Source: an uncultured Clostridia bacterium (lineage in GTDB: Bacteria > Bacillota > Clostridia > Christensenellales > UBA1242). Taken from it: a DNA stretch of 14,763 nucleotides. The stretch is taken from NCBI GenBank assembly GCA_937874195.1, contig CALNBM010000008.1, positions 1-14,763 of the forward strand. Reading direction: 5' to 3'. The position numbers and the translations under genes were made by a program. A model generated the notes under the pieces. It was given only the letters and a program-made list of their open reading frames with translations, had not been told where the DNA came from and made no database searches. This document shows, in pieces, positions 1-7,589 of the stretch; the first letter of the stretch is position 1; every line of letters starts with the position of its first letter.

Positions 1-1536
1 GCTGTGGAGGAAGATGGAAACCTACCTTATCCTAGGCACGGGATTGGTTTCCAAAAGAAAAATTATGGGATAGATTTGGTTGGGCAGCTCCCATTGGCCA
101 ATAATCCTCGTCTTACAGTCGCATTGTTAGATTCGCATGGAGAATGGCGAAAATATGATGATGTTAGCTCTGAGCTTGGTCTAGTGCCGGATTGGGAATA
201 CTTAGGAGAACAAAATGGTAAGGCATTAAAAGTTGTTTTAGAGGATCTTCAATTGGGGAAAGTAAATCTAACAGGTAAATATCATTTTGTCGAACCGGAT
301 TTTCAATGGATTGCTGTTCGAGATAGACGGTACGCCTACACGCATACATTTTTCGTTTGGGGTCCAGATACCACTTCGGTCCGTGCCACCCTAGATGAGG
401 ATTTCTATTTGCGCAGGCCTGAAAAGAAAGAGGTATATGTCAGCGATATAGATACCTATCTCGGGGTGCAAGCAGGTGAAATAAAGTTAGGCATGCCGTT
501 ACCAATGAAAAAGACGCAGTTTGAGATCGACTTAGCATGGGTTAAAAATTTAGGAGCCGAGGAAGTTTATCTTGATCCGGATACATGGAATGAGATTAGA
601 GGGAATTACCGTCAGGCTAAGGCAAACTTAGCTATCCCATATACTCCCGATACCACAATAAATATTGCAGCTTACGGAAGAGATTATTTGCAAGGGCAGG
701 ATTACAGGGAAGAAGGACAAATTGGCTGGACCACGGTTCTTAAACCAGAATTAAATCTTGATGGGAATTTTGGAATCGTGAAGCGTTATCAAGACGAAGA
801 AGGGCTGGGAATTGGACGAAAGGGAGATATATCCCTTAAAGGAAAGCTTAGCGATGATATTATATTTGAGAGTTCTGTAGACTATCGAGCCGGAAATTAT
901 GATTATAACTTACTTAGGGCAACTAGGGATAGTGTTTTGGCAGATTATTATTCTTATTTAAGCTTTAAGAATTACCTGGAGATTAGTCGTACAATCCAGC
1001 TGGGAAACCTATATGTTGATACAGTAGCTGCTGGAGAACTTGTAAATTTCAAAACTGATTTTCCGAGCTTGTCTTCTGGAACTGCATTAATTGGTTATTT
1101 AGAAGAAAAGGCTTCACTTGGCAATGGCTTCGAATTGACATTAACTCAAATTGGGGTAAAAGGTCCTCAACAGGAAGGCTTTGCAAGTAATTTCATCAAT
1201 AACTTAGCAAATTATCGTTTATCTTATTATTGGTATGGCGATGCAGACAACACACTTAATTTAGAGGTAACACAGCGTTATAGGAGTGGAACTGTCTTAA
1301 CAAATTGTTATTTTAGCTTTATCTCTGAAATAGGAAAGCATTACTTGAAATTTGAGTATGGCCGTAAACCTAGGGAAACGCGTAATTACTTTGATTTTGA
1401 TACATGTCAAGATTCTCGCTTTTATCCTGTAAAAGAACTTAAGGGACGACCATGGGCTTATTGGGGAGATAAATCAACTTTTTGTGATGAAACGAGTATT
1501 AATTATTATTCTTTGAGTTTAACAATGATCTTTTAA
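1..1536 (+). CDS. Putative outer-membrane beta-barrel protein, 5' partial
   Basis: The frame is open from the first base to a TAA at 1534-1536, so about 511 residues of C-terminal sequence are visible. A GTG at 4 is probably just an internal Val codon, because no start context can be judged. There is no recognised enzyme motif. Most of the sequence consists of short stretches alternating polar and apolar residues, rich in Tyr, Asn, Asp and Gly, as in transmembrane beta strands and their loops. The chain ends in YYSLSLTMIF. A terminal Phe after an alternating aromatic strand is the classic signal for insertion by the BAM machinery of double-membrane bacteria. Base composition (roughly 40-45% G+C by eye) and Arg codon choice differ from the AT-rich genes that follow. 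Similar large barrel proteins occur in diderm Bacillota such as Halanaerobiales, which is an inference from general character rather than a database match. A secreted beta-rich polysaccharide-binding protein is the main alternative. Confidence 0.55.
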   Translation, partial: AVEEDGNLPYPRHGIGFQKKNYGIDLVGQLPLANNPRLTVALLDSHGEWRKYDDVSSELGLVPDWEYLGEQNGKALKVVLEDLQLGKVNLTGKYHFVEPDFQWIAVRDRRYAYTHTFFVWGPDTTSVRATLDEDFYLRRPEKKEVYVSDIDTYLGVQAGEIKLGMPLPMKKTQFEIDLAWVKNLGAEEVYLDPDTWNEIRGNYRQAKANLAIPYTPDTTINIAAYGRDYLQGQDYREEGQIGWTTVLKPELNLDGNFGIVKRYQDEEGLGIGRKGDISLKGKLSDDIIFESSVDYRAGNYDYNLLRATRDSVLADYYSYLSFKNYLEISRTIQLGNLYVDTVAAGELVNFKTDFPSLSSGTALIGYLEEKASLGNGFELTLTQIGVKGPQQEGFASNFINNLANYRLSYYWYGDADNTLNLEVTQRYRSGTVLTNCYFSFISEIGKHYLKFEYGRKPRETRNYFDFDTCQDSRFYPVKELKGRPWAYWGDKSTFCDETSINYYSLSLTMIF

Positions 1537-1602
1537 TGTGATTGGGGAGTCCAAGAAAGATTAACCTAAAGAGTAGAAAAAGATGTGATTCATATTAGCT
1601 TT

Positions 1603-1643
1603 GGGGGCGGATTCTCCTTTTGAAGTAGCGGAGGGTTCGTCCC
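1603..1643 (+). terminator. Stem-loop, probable terminator of the barrel-protein gene
   Basis: The left arm 1603-1617 pairs with 1630-1643 over 14 pairs, with one bulged G at 1607 and several G-U pairs, around a 12-base loop. The 3' side continues with ATTGTTTT at 1644-1651, a weak U tract. It lies 66 bases after the stop codon of the barrel-protein gene and 61 bases before the Asn-rich gene. It could instead be a leader structure of the downstream gene, since the T tract is interrupted. Confidence 0.5.
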
Positions 1644-1690
1644 ATTGTTTTATCGCGGTTTTTTGGGTGTTCAATTAAATCTCAAACCTG

Positions 1691-1697
1691 GAAGGAG
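1691..1697 (+). promoter_or_regulatory. Ribosome binding site of the Asn-rich gene
   Basis: GAAGGAG lies 7 bases before the ATG at 1705. A second ATG at 1701 overlaps it but reads only four codons to a stop. This and the in-frame TGA at 1702-1704 fix the start of the long frame at 1705. Confidence 0.7.
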
Positions 1698-1704
1698 AAT
1701 ATGA

Positions 1705-3960
1705 ATGCCGCCTAAACTTGTGTTTAATAGAAATAATAATCCTATTGCAAGCAATAGAGCAAGTTTTGCAGACACCAGAAACGAAAATGCAACTATTGAT
1801 AGAAATATAAACTCTGCTACTAGAAATGATAATATAACAACTGCTGGAACAAATATTGATAGAGCAGATTCAAAAGTTGATAGAACAAACCAAACAGTTG
1901 ATAGAACTAATTTTAACAACGAAGTTAATAGAACTAATCGTAACAACGAAGTGGCTAAAAATGATATAAATAACACTGCTAACACAAACACCGCAGTAAA
2001 CAGAAACGATAGAAACAACTTAAACAACGCAAATAATACCGATACTAGCGTTACAACCCAAAATATCGATAACAAAACAACAGTTGATAAGAATGTTAAC
2101 GCAGGTCAAACTAACACAACAAACAATAAAACAAATGCATTAGACACCAGAAACGAAAATGCAACTATTGATAGTAATACAAATACAAGCACTGCAACAA
2201 CAAATGATAATGATAAAACAGCAAATATAAATAAAGAAAGCGGACAACAAGATTCAGATAACGACAATAAATTTGAAATTACAGGCGAACTTCCAAATGG
2301 TTTTTACTATTATTCAGAAGAAAGTTTTTCACCAGATAATTTAGGATATAGTCCAAGATTTACCGCTGGTAACGATGCTGATACTGCAACCAGCCAACTA
2401 AACACATATTTGATGAAAGTTCAAAAACTTTATGCTATGACTTCGGATGCAATCGAAGCAAACACTTCATTATCATCTTATAAAAACACTGTAAATCAAA
2501 ACATTGAAACCACTCGTAAATTAAATTCTGAGTTTAAAAAATTAAATCATGTTCCATCTAATTCTATAATCCAAGCATTAAATAATTATATTGGTGATAT
2601 TAAAAATACAGCTAAAAAAATAAGCAGTGTGAATGGTGATTTAAATAATGAAGTAAATAACATAAGCCATAACACAAACTCAAATATTGCAACGAGTATA
2701 GATGTTATGAATAGTAATTATTTGAAACTTTTAAATCATATCGATGTTCGAATTACGTATCATAAAAATGCACTTGCAACTTTAGAGCAGGTTCAACAAA
2801 TGTTACAAGAGGCCATCAATAATAATAATAATCTTGAACAACAACCTGAAATAGCAGACAATCTTCCAATTTTAGATACAAATAATAAAGAACAAAATAG
2901 TAATGAAATAGAAAACATTAATATAAATAAAGAAAGCGGAAAAGTTGAAAAAGAAAATAACAGACTTGATTTTACAAATAATCTTAATAGAAATATAAAT
3001 AGAGATAATCTTAACAGAAATGTGAATACAAATAGAAGAAATGACAGTAGAGAAAACATAGATAACCTTGACAGAAATACAAGCACAAACAAAGAAAACA
3101 TCAACACAGATAATACAGCAACAAATAACAGAACTAATGCAGATAACCAAACTGCATTTGGATTAATTAAAAACATAGATACTTATAAAAACAATGATAA
3201 TCAAAATATAACAAACACTAGTCAAACAACGAACAATAACAATGCGAGTGTTGGTAGAAATACGAGTAATGATAGCGGTGTTGGTGTAGGTGGCGCTAAT
3301 GCTGGAATTAACAATGGCGTAAATAATACTGGCGTAAATAATACTGGCGTAGGAACTAATGCTGGCGTAGGTGCTGGAATAAATAATGCAGGCGGAGTTG
3401 GCAACACTGGAATTGGTGGTGCTGGTGCTAATGCAGGTATCGGTGGAGTTGGTGGTGCTGGTGGAATGGGAGCATTTAATAATAATTTAGGAAAAAATAA
3501 TCGTTTGCGAAATAGCGTTATTAATCAAAATAATTTAAACACCGATGGAAATATAAACAACGGCTCAAATTTCTTCTATGGTGAAAATGGAAATTTATAT
3601 AATGCTAACAATTATCGTGGAATAAATGCAATGAATAATAAACGAATTAATAACCTGGATACTTATAACTACAATACTTTAATTGACACTATTAACAGAG
3701 GAACAGTAAATAACGGAATTAATAATTTAGCAATATCAACCACTTCTGCTTCTAAAGCAAATACTAATAATGACAGTGATGTTAAAATAGGAAATGAAAA
3801 AGAAGAAAACAAAATAACTAACACAAACACACAAAAAGATGTGAATACCCAAGTTAGAGATATGGCAAAAAAAGAAACGGCTAACACTGATTTAACTCAC
3901 AGAATTCAATTATTAAATGAAGACGAAAATATAAAAGAACAAAAAGTTTCAATAGCATAA
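1705..3960 (+). CDS. Asn-rich low-complexity protein with central helical domain, unknown function
   Basis: The 751-residue product has no Cys or Trp, no signal peptide and no membrane segment. Residues 1 to about 185 and 400-520 are Asn/Thr/Asp/Arg-rich disordered arms, with Asn at roughly 20-40% by eye. Residues about 187-400 look ordered: they start with GELPNGFYYYSEESFSPDN and continue as long amphipathic helices suggesting a coiled-coil bundle. Residues about 523-590 are Gly/Asn/Val-rich with tandem GVNNT units, followed by another Asn-rich tail with scattered Tyr and a charged C-terminus. Internal repeats include DTRNENATID at 23-32 and 147-156, and NINKESG at 174-180 and 406-412, which brackets the ordered centre. 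No family was recognised. It is transcribed toward the spoIIA operon, not with it, so a spore role is only a guess. A surface or matrix protein, or a self-assembling prion-like protein, would fit the composition. The strong RBS and sustained frame in AT-rich DNA support real coding. Confidence 0.8.
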   Translation: MPPKLVFNRNNNPIASNRASFADTRNENATIDRNINSATRNDNITTAGTNIDRADSKVDRTNQTVDRTNFNNEVNRTNRNNEVAKNDINNTANTNTAVNRNDRNNLNNANNTDTSVTTQNIDNKTTVDKNVNAGQTNTTNNKTNALDTRNENATIDSNTNTSTATTNDNDKTANINKESGQQDSDNDNKFEITGELPNGFYYYSEESFSPDNLGYSPRFTAGNDADTATSQLNTYLMKVQKLYAMTSDAIEANTSLSSYKNTVNQNIETTRKLNSEFKKLNHVPSNSIIQALNNYIGDIKNTAKKISSVNGDLNNEVNNISHNTNSNIATSIDVMNSNYLKLLNHIDVRITYHKNALATLEQVQQMLQEAINNNNNLEQQPEIADNLPILDTNNKEQNSNEIENININKESGKVEKENNRLDFTNNLNRNINRDNLNRNVNTNRRNDSRENIDNLDRNTSTNKENINTDNTATNNRTNADNQTAFGLIKNIDTYKNNDNQNITNTSQTTNNNNASVGRNTSNDSGVGVGGANAGINNGVNNTGVNNTGVGTNAGVGAGINNAGGVGNTGIGGAGANAGIGGVGGAGGMGAFNNNLGKNNRLRNSVINQNNLNTDGNINNGSNFFYGENGNLYNANNYRGINAMNNKRINNLDTYNYNTLIDTINRGTVNNGINNLAISTTSASKANTNNDSDVKIGNEKEENKITNTNTQKDVNTQVRDMAKKETANTDLTHRIQLLNEDENIKEQKVSIA
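1770..2174 (+). repeat. 33-base direct repeat pair inside the Asn-rich gene
   Basis: Bases 1770-1802 and 2142-2174 are identical. They are in the same reading frame and encode the DTRNENATID motif twice, 372 bases apart. Identity at the DNA level, rather than protein level only, suggests a fairly recent internal duplication or gene conversion. Confidence 0.85.
2224..2940 (+). repeat. 21-base direct repeat bracketing the central domain
   Basis: Bases 2224-2244 and 2920-2940 are identical and encode NINKESG in frame on each side of the helical central domain. The low-complexity arm may have been copied around a domain. Confidence 0.8.
3316..3350 (+). repeat. Tandem 15-base repeat (GVNNT units)
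   Basis: Two identical tandem 15-base units occupy 3316-3330 and 3331-3345, with a third partial unit starting at 3346. They encode GVNNT-GVNNT-GV within the Gly/Asn-rich stretch. Such a tract is liable to length variation by slippage. Confidence 0.85.
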
Positions 3961-3971
3961 TGGTGACACTT

Positions 3972-4070
3972 ATGGATGACCGAATAAAGGAAAAATTAGA
4001 AAAATTAGTTGAGCCAAAAGTTAAATTTATATACGATGAAAATATTGTGGAAGATGAATTGGAACGATAA
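3972..4070 (+). CDS. Possible 32-residue small protein
   Basis: An ATG at 3972 reads 32 codons to a TAA at 4068-4070, 11 bases after the stop of the Asn-rich gene. A weak Shine-Dalgarno-like GGTGA sits at 3962-3966. The product begins MDDRIKEKLEKLVEPKVKF and ends in EDELER. It is highly charged, Glu/Lys-rich, and predicted to form a helix followed by a short strand. Unlike its neighbour it is not Asn-rich. It ends just before the shared terminator, so it would be the last gene of the plus-strand transcript. No family was recognised, and chance occurrence in AT-rich DNA remains possible. Confidence 0.35.
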   Translation: MDDRIKEKLEKLVEPKVKFIYDENIVEDELER

Positions 4071-4105
4071 AAAAAATGGTAGAATAAAATTTTCTACCTT
4101 TTTTT
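4071..4105. terminator. Bidirectional rho-independent terminator between convergent operons
   Basis: GGTAGAA at 4078-4084 pairs perfectly with TTCTACC at 4092-4098 around a 7-base loop. An A run (4071-4076) precedes it and a T run (4099-4105) follows, so it can stop transcription from both sides. The last base of the T run belongs to the complement of the sigF stop codon (4104-4106). Confidence 0.85.
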
Positions 4106-4835
4106 ATTTTTTTTCTATTACTGACTTTTTTATTGTCTCAATGATTTTATTTTCTAATCTACTAACTTGTACTTGCGATACTCCTAAAATTTCTGCAATT
4201 TCTTTTTGCGTTTTATCTCTAAAATATCGAAGTAATATTATTTTTTTATCTCTTTTGGGAAGAGTATTAACAATTTTCATAACTAAAAAAAGATCTAAAT
4301 CTTCATCCATTGTTTTTTCCGGAATTTTTTCAATTAGCAGTTGTTTATTATCTCCATCTTCTTCACCTACTAGTGTGGATAAAGATAGCGGTCGAAAATT
4401 ACTTTCCATTGCAAAAACAATCTCTTGAGATGATAAATTAAAGTGCTTGGAAATAACATCAACATTTGGAGTTTTAGCATGCTCACTAACATATCTTTCA
4501 ATAAATTTATTAATTTGTATGTTTAAACTTTTAATACTACGCGAAACCTTAATAAAGCCGTTATCTCTTAGGTATCTTTTAACTTCGCCTGCAATCATAG
4601 GAACTGCATAAGTTGTGAATTTAACATTAAAACTTTCGTCAAAATTTGTGATTGCTTTTAAAAATCCAAGACTACCTAATTGATATAAATCTTCATACTC
4701 CACTCCTTTATCTTTATAGCGTTTTATAACGCTTTTAATAAGTGGAGAATTACACTCTATAAGAGTTTCTTTTGCGCTTGCATCATCTTTTTGTGCCCGC
4801 CTAACTAGCTCTAATGTTTCCGCTTGACTCATCAT
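4104..4835 (-). CDS. sigF: RNA polymerase sigma factor SigmaF (SpoIIAC)
   Basis: This is the first compartment-specific sigma factor of sporulation; it directs early forespore transcription and is held inactive by SpoIIAB. The 243-residue product is close in length to the Bacillus subtilis protein (255). Region 2 is seen at about 45-100, with EDLYQLGSLGFLKAI (48-62), the core-binding and -10 recognition stretch FTTYAVPMIAGEVKRYLRDNG (73-93), and VSRSIKSLN. The region 4.2 helix-turn-helix is at about 192-235, with LLRYFRDKTQKEIAEILGVS and SQVQVSRLENKI, near-diagnostic for SigmaF/G. The gene starts 2 bases after the spoIIAB stop, with a GGAG site inside the spoIIAB end. Two adjacent ATGs (4835, 4832) could serve as start; the first gives 7 bases of spacing. 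It is the last gene of the operon and terminates at the shared hairpin. Confidence 0.96.
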   Translation of the reverse strand: MMSQAETLELVRRAQKDDASAKETLIECNSPLIKSVIKRYKDKGVEYEDLYQLGSLGFLKAITNFDESFNVKFTTYAVPMIAGEVKRYLRDNGFIKVSRSIKSLNIQINKFIERYVSEHAKTPNVDVISKHFNLSSQEIVFAMESNFRPLSLSTLVGEEDGDNKQLLIEKIPEKTMDEDLDLFLVMKIVNTLPKRDKKIILLRYFRDKTQKEIAEILGVSQVQVSRLENKIIETIKKSVIEKK

Positions 4836-4837
4836 AA

Positions 4838-5284
4838 TTAAACTCCAACAGCAATACTACACTCCCCTAACTGTTTAATGAGCGTTATTTTAGTGCCTTT
4901 TCCAATCTTTGATTCCACTATTACTTTATCCATAAAGCCTTCCATAACAGTGAAACCCATACCACTTCGCTCTTTATCTGCAAGGCTGGAATAAAAAGGT
5001 TCGCGTGCTTTTTCAATATCTGCAATTCCCACCCCGCTGTCAGTTATGGTTATGTAAACCTCGCTATTAGTTATTTTTGTGGTTATTTCGATATTTCCTT
5101 TTTCTTTTGGATAGGCATGCACAACACAGTTTGTTACTGCTTCACTTACTGCAGTTTTAATATCATTGATTTCGTCAATAGTTGGATTAACAGAAGCACA
5201 AAAACCCGCAACGCAAATCCGTGCAAAACTTTCGTTTTCGCTTATTGCTTTAAATTTTACCTTCATTTCATTTTGATAATTCAT
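4838..5284 (-). CDS. spoIIAB: Anti-sigma F factor / serine kinase SpoIIAB
   Basis: This protein binds and inhibits SigmaF and phosphorylates the anti-anti-sigma factor SpoIIAA; the switch frees SigmaF in the forespore. The 148-residue product matches the family length (146 in B. subtilis). The GHKL ATPase boxes are clear: N box EAVTNCVVHAY at 48-58 with E48 and N52, G1 box DSGVGI at 82-87, lid residues EPFYSS, G2 RSGMGFTVMEGF at 107-117, and GKGTKITL at 128-135. An RBS (GGAGG, complement of 5289-5293) lies in the short gap after spoIIAA. The gene is between spoIIAA and sigF in the conserved spoIIA order, with tight spacing on both sides, so stoichiometry is probably set by co-translation. Confidence 0.96.
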   Translation of the reverse strand: MNYQNEMKVKFKAISENESFARICVAGFCASVNPTIDEINDIKTAVSEAVTNCVVHAYPKEKGNIEITTKITNSEVYITITDSGVGIADIEKAREPFYSSLADKERSGMGFTVMEGFMDKVIVESKIGKGTKITLIKQLGECSIAVGV

Positions 5285-5294
5285 AATTCCTCCA

Positions 5295-5603
5295 TTAACT
5301 AATTTTGGGCATTATTTCATACAAGCCCGACATTTTAAATATTCTTTCAATTTGACTGTTAGGATTGGATATATATATTGGAGTTTTTGAGTTTTTCAAC
5401 TTTTTATATCTACCAATAAGCACACCAATTCCAGTGCTATCCATAAATTCCAACTCCGATAAATCAATTACTGCCTGCATAAACGAGTTGTTTAACAGCA
5501 ATTCATCTAGCGCATTTCGTGTGTAATTTGCGGTATGTTCATCAAGTTCGCCGCAAAGTTTAATGATAATTGTGCCTTTTGATAATTTGTATTGAATTTC
5601 CAT
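5295..5603 (-). CDS. spoIIAA: Anti-sigma F factor antagonist SpoIIAA (STAS domain)
   Basis: This small STAS-domain protein, when dephosphorylated, captures SpoIIAB and releases SigmaF. From the ATG at 5603 the product is 102 residues. The phosphoacceptor motif is FMDSTGIGVLIGRYK, with Ser56 in DSTGIG (55-60) as the residue phosphorylated by SpoIIAB. An upstream in-frame ATG at 5633 would add MLKYKQLEGN. It is rejected because a strong GGAGGG site (complement of 5608-5613) lies inside that extension, 4 bases before the 5603 ATG, and the family normally begins directly with the first beta strand. It is the first gene of the spoIIA operon, 10 bases ahead of spoIIAB. No SpoIIE-type phosphatase is in this window. 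Confidence 0.95.
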   Translation of the reverse strand: MEIQYKLSKGTIIIKLCGELDEHTANYTRNALDELLLNNSFMQAVIDLSELEFMDSTGIGVLIGRYKKLKNSKTPIYISNPNSQIERIFKMSGLYEIMPKIS

Positions 5604-5607
5604 ATTG

Positions 5608-5613
5608 CCCTCC
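5608..5613 (-). promoter_or_regulatory. Ribosome binding site deciding the spoIIAA start
   Basis: GGAGGG on the minus strand precedes the ATG at 5603 by 4 bases. It makes 5603, not 5633, the start of spoIIAA. Confidence 0.8.
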
Positions 5614-5623
5614 AGTTGTTTAT

Positions 5624-5632
5624 ATTTTAGCA
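5624..5632 (-). promoter_or_regulatory. Candidate extended -10 element for the spoIIA operon
   Basis: TGCTAAAAT on the minus strand (5632-5624) fits an extended -10 with one mismatch. It lies in the short space between the hflX terminator and spoIIAA. No good -35 is seen, and no clear SigmaH-type element, although spoIIA is SigmaH-dependent in B. subtilis. The leader would be only about 14 bases. This is a weak call. Confidence 0.25.
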
Positions 5633-5653
5633 CCCAGTATGTATTTTAAGGGC

Positions 5654-5690
5654 AAAAAAAACAAGCAAGTTTGTTAAACCATGCCTGTTT
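5654..5690 (-). terminator. Rho-independent terminator after hflX
   Basis: On the minus strand AAACAGGCA (5690-5682) pairs with TGCTTGTTT (5667-5659) over nine pairs including one G-U, with a 14-base loop, followed by a T run down to 5654. It separates hflX from the spoIIA operon, so spoIIA needs its own promoter. Confidence 0.8.
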
Positions 5691-5703
5691 TTGTCGTATG
5701 ATT

Positions 5704-6777
5704 CTAATTTAATTTTGATTTAATTAATGACTTTAAATTTTCAATATTTGTTTGTTTTATAACTGATATATAAATACTATCCTTATCTGAATCCTCTAAC
5801 ACAAAACCTGTTTTAAACTTATCGATTTTGTTATAAACTGTGATAATTGGTGCGGTTGCGCCTAATTTTTTTAGTAAATTAAGCGTTGTTTTCATTTGAT
5901 TTTTATAATTTGGATGAGAGAAATCTACAACATGTAATAGCAAATTCGCATACACACATTCTTCTAAAGTACTGCCAAAAGCTTCGATAAATTCGTGTGG
6001 AAGGTTATTAATAAACCCTACAGTATCAATAAGCAAAATTTCTTTTCCATCACCTAACCATGTTTTTCTAGTAGTAGTTTCAAGAGTGGCAAAAAGTTCG
6101 TCTTTAACATATATTTCTTCTTTTGATAATAAATTTAAAAGGCTGCTTTTTCCGCTGTTTGTGTATCCAACAATAGCAACAATATTTTTTGAACCACCCA
6201 TTCTTTGTTGTCTATTTGTGTTTCTATGTGAAACGAGTTTTTTTAATTCAACAGTCTTATTTTGAATTTCTTTTTCAATGATTCGTTTGTTTGTTTCAAG
6301 TTTCGTTTCTCCAGGACCTCGCATGCCCACTCCAGCACCATACTTATTATTGTTTTCCGAAAGTGCCCTAAGCCTGGGCAAGGAATACTTTAATTGCGCT
6401 AATTGAACTTGGAGTTTGCCCTCATTACTTTTTGCCCGACCGGCAAATATATCCAAAATTAACATACTTCTGTCAATAACATTCACTTCTAAATAGTTCG
6501 AAATATTTGAAATTTTACTGCCTAATAGTTCATTTTCAAAGATAACCAAATCAGCATTATTTTCTTCTGCTAATTTTTTTAACTCTTCAATTTTTCCTTG
6601 ACCAATAAAAAATTTAGAATCTGGTGATTCTCGCTTTTGATATAGTTCGCCCACTACTTCAACGCCAGCAGTTGTGGCTAAACTTATTAATTCTTGTTTT
6701 ACTTCGCCGAGTTGAATCTTATCTTTATTAAACTCCACAATAACAATAATTGCTCTGCGTTTTTTCTTTTCTAGCAT
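5704..6777 (-). CDS. hflX: GTPase HflX
   Basis: HflX is a cytoplasmic GTPase that binds the 50S subunit and rescues or splits stalled ribosomes under stress. The 357-residue product carries the N-terminal HflX domain (about 8-110), the connecting helical segment with the family signature GMRGPGETKLETNKR (151-165), and a G domain: G1 GYTNSGKS at 204-211, switch I region TLETTTRKT at 231-239, G3 DTVGFINNLPHEFIEAF from 251, and G4 NKID at 316-319. It is shorter than the E. coli protein (426) because both ends are compact, but no core motif is missing. Its ATG overlaps the stop of the upstream membrane-protein gene by one base (TAATG), and a GGAGAA site lies within that gene, so the two are translationally coupled. 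Confidence 0.95.
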   Translation of the reverse strand: MLEKKKRRAIIVIVEFNKDKIQLGEVKQELISLATTAGVEVVGELYQKRESPDSKFFIGQGKIEELKKLAEENNADLVIFENELLGSKISNISNYLEVNVIDRSMLILDIFAGRAKSNEGKLQVQLAQLKYSLPRLRALSENNNKYGAGVGMRGPGETKLETNKRIIEKEIQNKTVELKKLVSHRNTNRQQRMGGSKNIVAIVGYTNSGKSSLLNLLSKEEIYVKDELFATLETTTRKTWLGDGKEILLIDTVGFINNLPHEFIEAFGSTLEECVYANLLLHVVDFSHPNYKNQMKTTLNLLKKLGATAPIITVYNKIDKFKTGFVLEDSDKDSIYISVIKQTNIENLKSLIKSKLN

Positions 6778-7580
6778 TAAACTTCTCCTGTTATTCCTTT
6801 TAATGATTCATTAACTAAGTAAGCTTTGTTTAAAACATCTTCTGTGTTTATTTCTTCGCTTACAACTTGAGAAACCATGTTTACATTTCCGGCAACCGTT
6901 ATAATTCTATTTGCAAGTGCAATAAAATATGGTTTATTTTCATTATCTAATAGAGACACCTTTTCAAAATAAAAGTCATATAAAAGATAAAAATAATCCT
7001 CTAATGTTTTTCCCACCGATTGAGAAGTGTTGGGGAAAATATGTGTAAATAAACTTAAATGCTCACTTTTTAAAAATAAAGAAAATATATAACAACCTAT
7101 ATCTTCAACATTTACCATAGTATTATTTAAATTTTCACATGCTAATTGAAATGCTAGTGAAACATTATTATTTTTTATCATGGCTTTTGCATACATGTTT
7201 TTATAATAATTATCTTCATTAATCAACATGCTTTTAATAAGAGGGGTTAAACTTGATTGGGCATTCTTTTGATTCAACTGCACAATATAATCATTATATT
7301 TATTATGATTAAAAAATTCTTTTGAATAGTTTATAATCAATCCAGTATCATTGTTTTCAATGGATAAATCTAACGCTAATGCTAAAGAATTTATATCATT
7401 AGACCTGTTATAGTCCGTATAATAAAGTTTGCTTGATAAGTTTACTTGACCTAATTTATATAAAAATTGTGCAGAAGTTTTTGGAAATATCAAAACAAAT
7501 AAAAATGAAAAAAGCGTCGTGCAAATAAGCATTATTAGAAGCGTTAAAGATATAGTTTGAATAATTTTATTAGTGCTCAT
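6777..7580 (-). CDS. Membrane-anchored protein of unknown function coupled to hflX
   Basis: The 267-residue product has one hydrophobic N-terminal segment at about 7-31 with a Lys before it, suggesting an uncleaved anchor with the remainder outside the membrane. No catalytic motif was recognised. The rest is predicted helical, with recurring patterns such as ALALDLSIENNDTGL and AFQLACENLNNT that resemble degenerate helical-hairpin (TPR-like) repeats; this is inference. Its stop overlaps the hflX start, so both are probably made from one transcript. The ATG at 7580 has no Shine-Dalgarno sequence. A perfect TATAAT ends 9 bases before it, implying an almost leaderless mRNA. A later start is unlikely because it would cut the membrane segment. 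Confidence 0.7.
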   Translation of the reverse strand: MSTNKIIQTISLTLLIMLICTTLFSFLFVLIFPKTSAQFLYKLGQVNLSSKLYYTDYNRSNDINSLALALDLSIENNDTGLIINYSKEFFNHNKYNDYIVQLNQKNAQSSLTPLIKSMLINEDNYYKNMYAKAMIKNNNVSLAFQLACENLNNTMVNVEDIGCYIFSLFLKSEHLSLFTHIFPNTSQSVGKTLEDYFYLLYDFYFEKVSLLDNENKPYFIALANRIITVAGNVNMVSQVVSEEINTEDVLNKAYLVNESLKGITGEV

Positions 7581-7589
7581 ATTTTATAT

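Noticed and set aside
1671..3887. Several long minus-strand open frames opposite the Asn-rich gene, hydrophobic when translated
   Set aside because: They mirror Asn/Thr codons (AAT/AAC read backward as Ile/Val/Leu) and lack ribosome sites; the plus-strand frame is continuous with a strong RBS.
4009..4428. 139-codon plus-strand frame opposite sigF
   Set aside because: It is antisense to the conserved region 4 of SigmaF, crosses the bidirectional terminator, and has no convincing start site.
5604..5633. Upstream ATG for spoIIAA adding ten residues
   Set aside because: The strong GGAGGG site lies inside the extension and directs the ATG at 5603, which also fits the family N-terminus.
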